Assembly (NCBI RefSeq): GCF_004770745.1
Contig: NZ_RQGD01000025.1
Span: forward strand, 121,371-185,370
Direction of reading: 5' to 3'
Origin: Leptospira ognonensis
Lineage (GTDB): Bacteria; Spirochaetota; Leptospiria; Leptospirales; Leptospiraceae
DNA length: 64,000 bases
The position numbers and the translations under genes are program-made. A model generated the notes under the pieces. That model did not search any database, was not told the DNA's origin, and saw only the letters and a list, made by a program, of their open reading frames with translations. Shown piece after piece: positions 63,739 through 64,000 of this stretch. Each line of letters starts with the position of its first letter. The first letter of the stretch is position 1.

Positions 63739-64000
63739 AAACAAGACAGTATGTGTTACGGATCCTGATTTCTCTTATAGCTTTCTTTTTATTTGCCCAG
63801 TGCTCCAATACGGGAACAAACCGAACTTCTGCAGCTTGCAGAAACCAATGTCTCGTAGAACAATCGCTCTGTTATCTTGTCACCACTCAAGGCGGTGCCT
63901 TGCGGTCCGCCGAACCAAATCTAACCTGCCAAAAAACCTTGACCCAAGGAAAAGTTCAGGTATCGTTTTCTGTACATCATGAGGATTCCGTGAAAAAATT
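63735..64000 (+). CDS. partial lipoprotein, frame runs open into the inverted repeat
   Basis: From ATG 63735 the frame is open to the window edge (88 codons). It reads a lipoprotein signal (VLRILISLIAFFLFAQC) with lipobox FAQC, then a Cys-containing stretch (CRNQCLVEQSLCYL). From 63926 the sequence is the inverted repeat, and the frame stays the same as the upstream extension of the M23 frame (TQGKVQVSFSVHHEDSVKK). The natural end of the gene cannot be seen. Confidence 0.6.
   Translation, partial: MKTRQYVLRILISLIAFFLFAQCSNTGTNRTSAACRNQCLVEQSLCYLVTTQGGALRSAEPNLTCQKTLTQGKVQVSFSVHHEDSVKK
63926..64000 (+). repeat. right arm of the perfect inverted repeat, truncated by the window end
   Basis: 75 of 75 bases are the reverse complement of 62557-62631. 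It includes the GAGGA site and the GTG start (63990) of an M23-type gene in plus orientation. The arm enters the end of the lipoprotein frame at its left border. The segment between the arms is 1294 bases long. Confidence 0.95.
63990..64000 (+). CDS. possible start of a second M23 peptidase copy
   Basis: The bases GTGAAAAAATT, with GAGGA 5 bases upstream, are identical to the start of the M23 gene at 62566. Only 11 bases are visible. If the repeat continues, this is a second copy in inverted orientation. It could also be a short repeat or an assembly fold-back. Confidence 0.4.

Noticed and set aside
63800..63982. 60-codon plus-strand frame at the right edge
   Set aside because: It is out of frame with the lipoprotein that has a good signal and lipobox, and crosses the repeat border.
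1..64000. tRNA, rRNA, CRISPR, transposase, integrase or phage genes
   Set aside because: I looked in the gaps and coding regions and found no cloverleaf, direct-repeat array or recombinase signature I could support.

Overview
The window reads as chromosome of a spirochaete of the genus Leptospira, most likely a free-living (saprophytic) species. Supporting signs are the low-to-moderate GC, a FliD followed by a spirochaete-type partner gene, many lipoproteins with loose lipoboxes (LMTRC, LIAC, FISC, LLTSC), TolC/BamA/LpxR-type outer-membrane proteins, TTG/GTG starts, and a very high density of signalling proteins. The genus call is inference from protein style and gene mix; no rRNA or other marker is present. 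I see no tRNA, rRNA, insertion sequence, prophage or CRISPR array.

Layout. 0.3-7.7 kb: a sigma-54 activator with two GAF domains, a thiD/alkyltransferase-like pair, a ferritin-like DUF455 protein, a mono-haem c-type protein, a porin and an Omp85-type barrel. 7.8-15.5 kb: a heavy-metal RND efflux operon (czcC-czcB-barrel-czcA, minus strand) with its own terminator, preceded by two small secreted proteins that share an L-x-L-P-P-P C-terminus, each with its own terminator, plus a palindrome and hairpins in the leader. 15.5-24.5 kb: a GNAT-nitrilase fusion, a GlcD-type oxidoreductase, polyphosphate kinase, then fliD and its partner. 24.5-31.3 kb: small metabolic and hypothetical genes (dapF, plsC-like, a methyltransferase with two helical partner proteins, small lipoproteins). 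31.3-43.5 kb: a signalling cluster with a class III cyclase, an MFS symporter, two tandem membrane SpoIIE-type phosphatases with TPR tails, a multi-PAS hybrid histidine kinase whose first PAS domain is cut by an in-frame TAG, and an ankyrin protein. 43.5-47.5 kb: a CDF metal exporter and a thiolase/3-hydroxyacyl-CoA dehydrogenase pair. 47.5-47.8 kb: a GC-rich, strongly structured non-coding island. 47.8-57.9 kb: a GGDEF-EAL protein, an LpxR-like protein, an OmpA-like protein, envelope proteins, and a four-gene translationally coupled lipoprotein/esterase/SDR operon. 58-64 kb: a minus-strand operon (membrane LuxR regulator, M23 peptidase, large ankyrin protein, two cyclic-nucleotide-binding proteins) facing a plus-strand ankyrin lipoprotein and a second lipoprotein.

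The most striking structure is at the right edge. The last 75 bases (63926-64000) are an exact reverse complement of 62557-62631, which carries the upstream region, ribosome-binding site and GTG start of the M23 peptidase gene. The repeat runs to the window edge, so its full length is unknown. It encloses 1294 bp holding the LuxR regulator and the lipoprotein genes. This could be an invertible segment between two peptidase copies, an inverted duplication, or an assembly fold-back. The lipoprotein reading frame on the right runs open, in frame, into the repeat.

Functionally the window is mostly envelope and signalling: metal export (Czc, CDF), outer-membrane barrels, cell-wall hydrolysis, cyclic-nucleotide making and sensing (cyclase, GGDEF-EAL, two CNB proteins), phosphatase and kinase switches, and flagellar filament capping.
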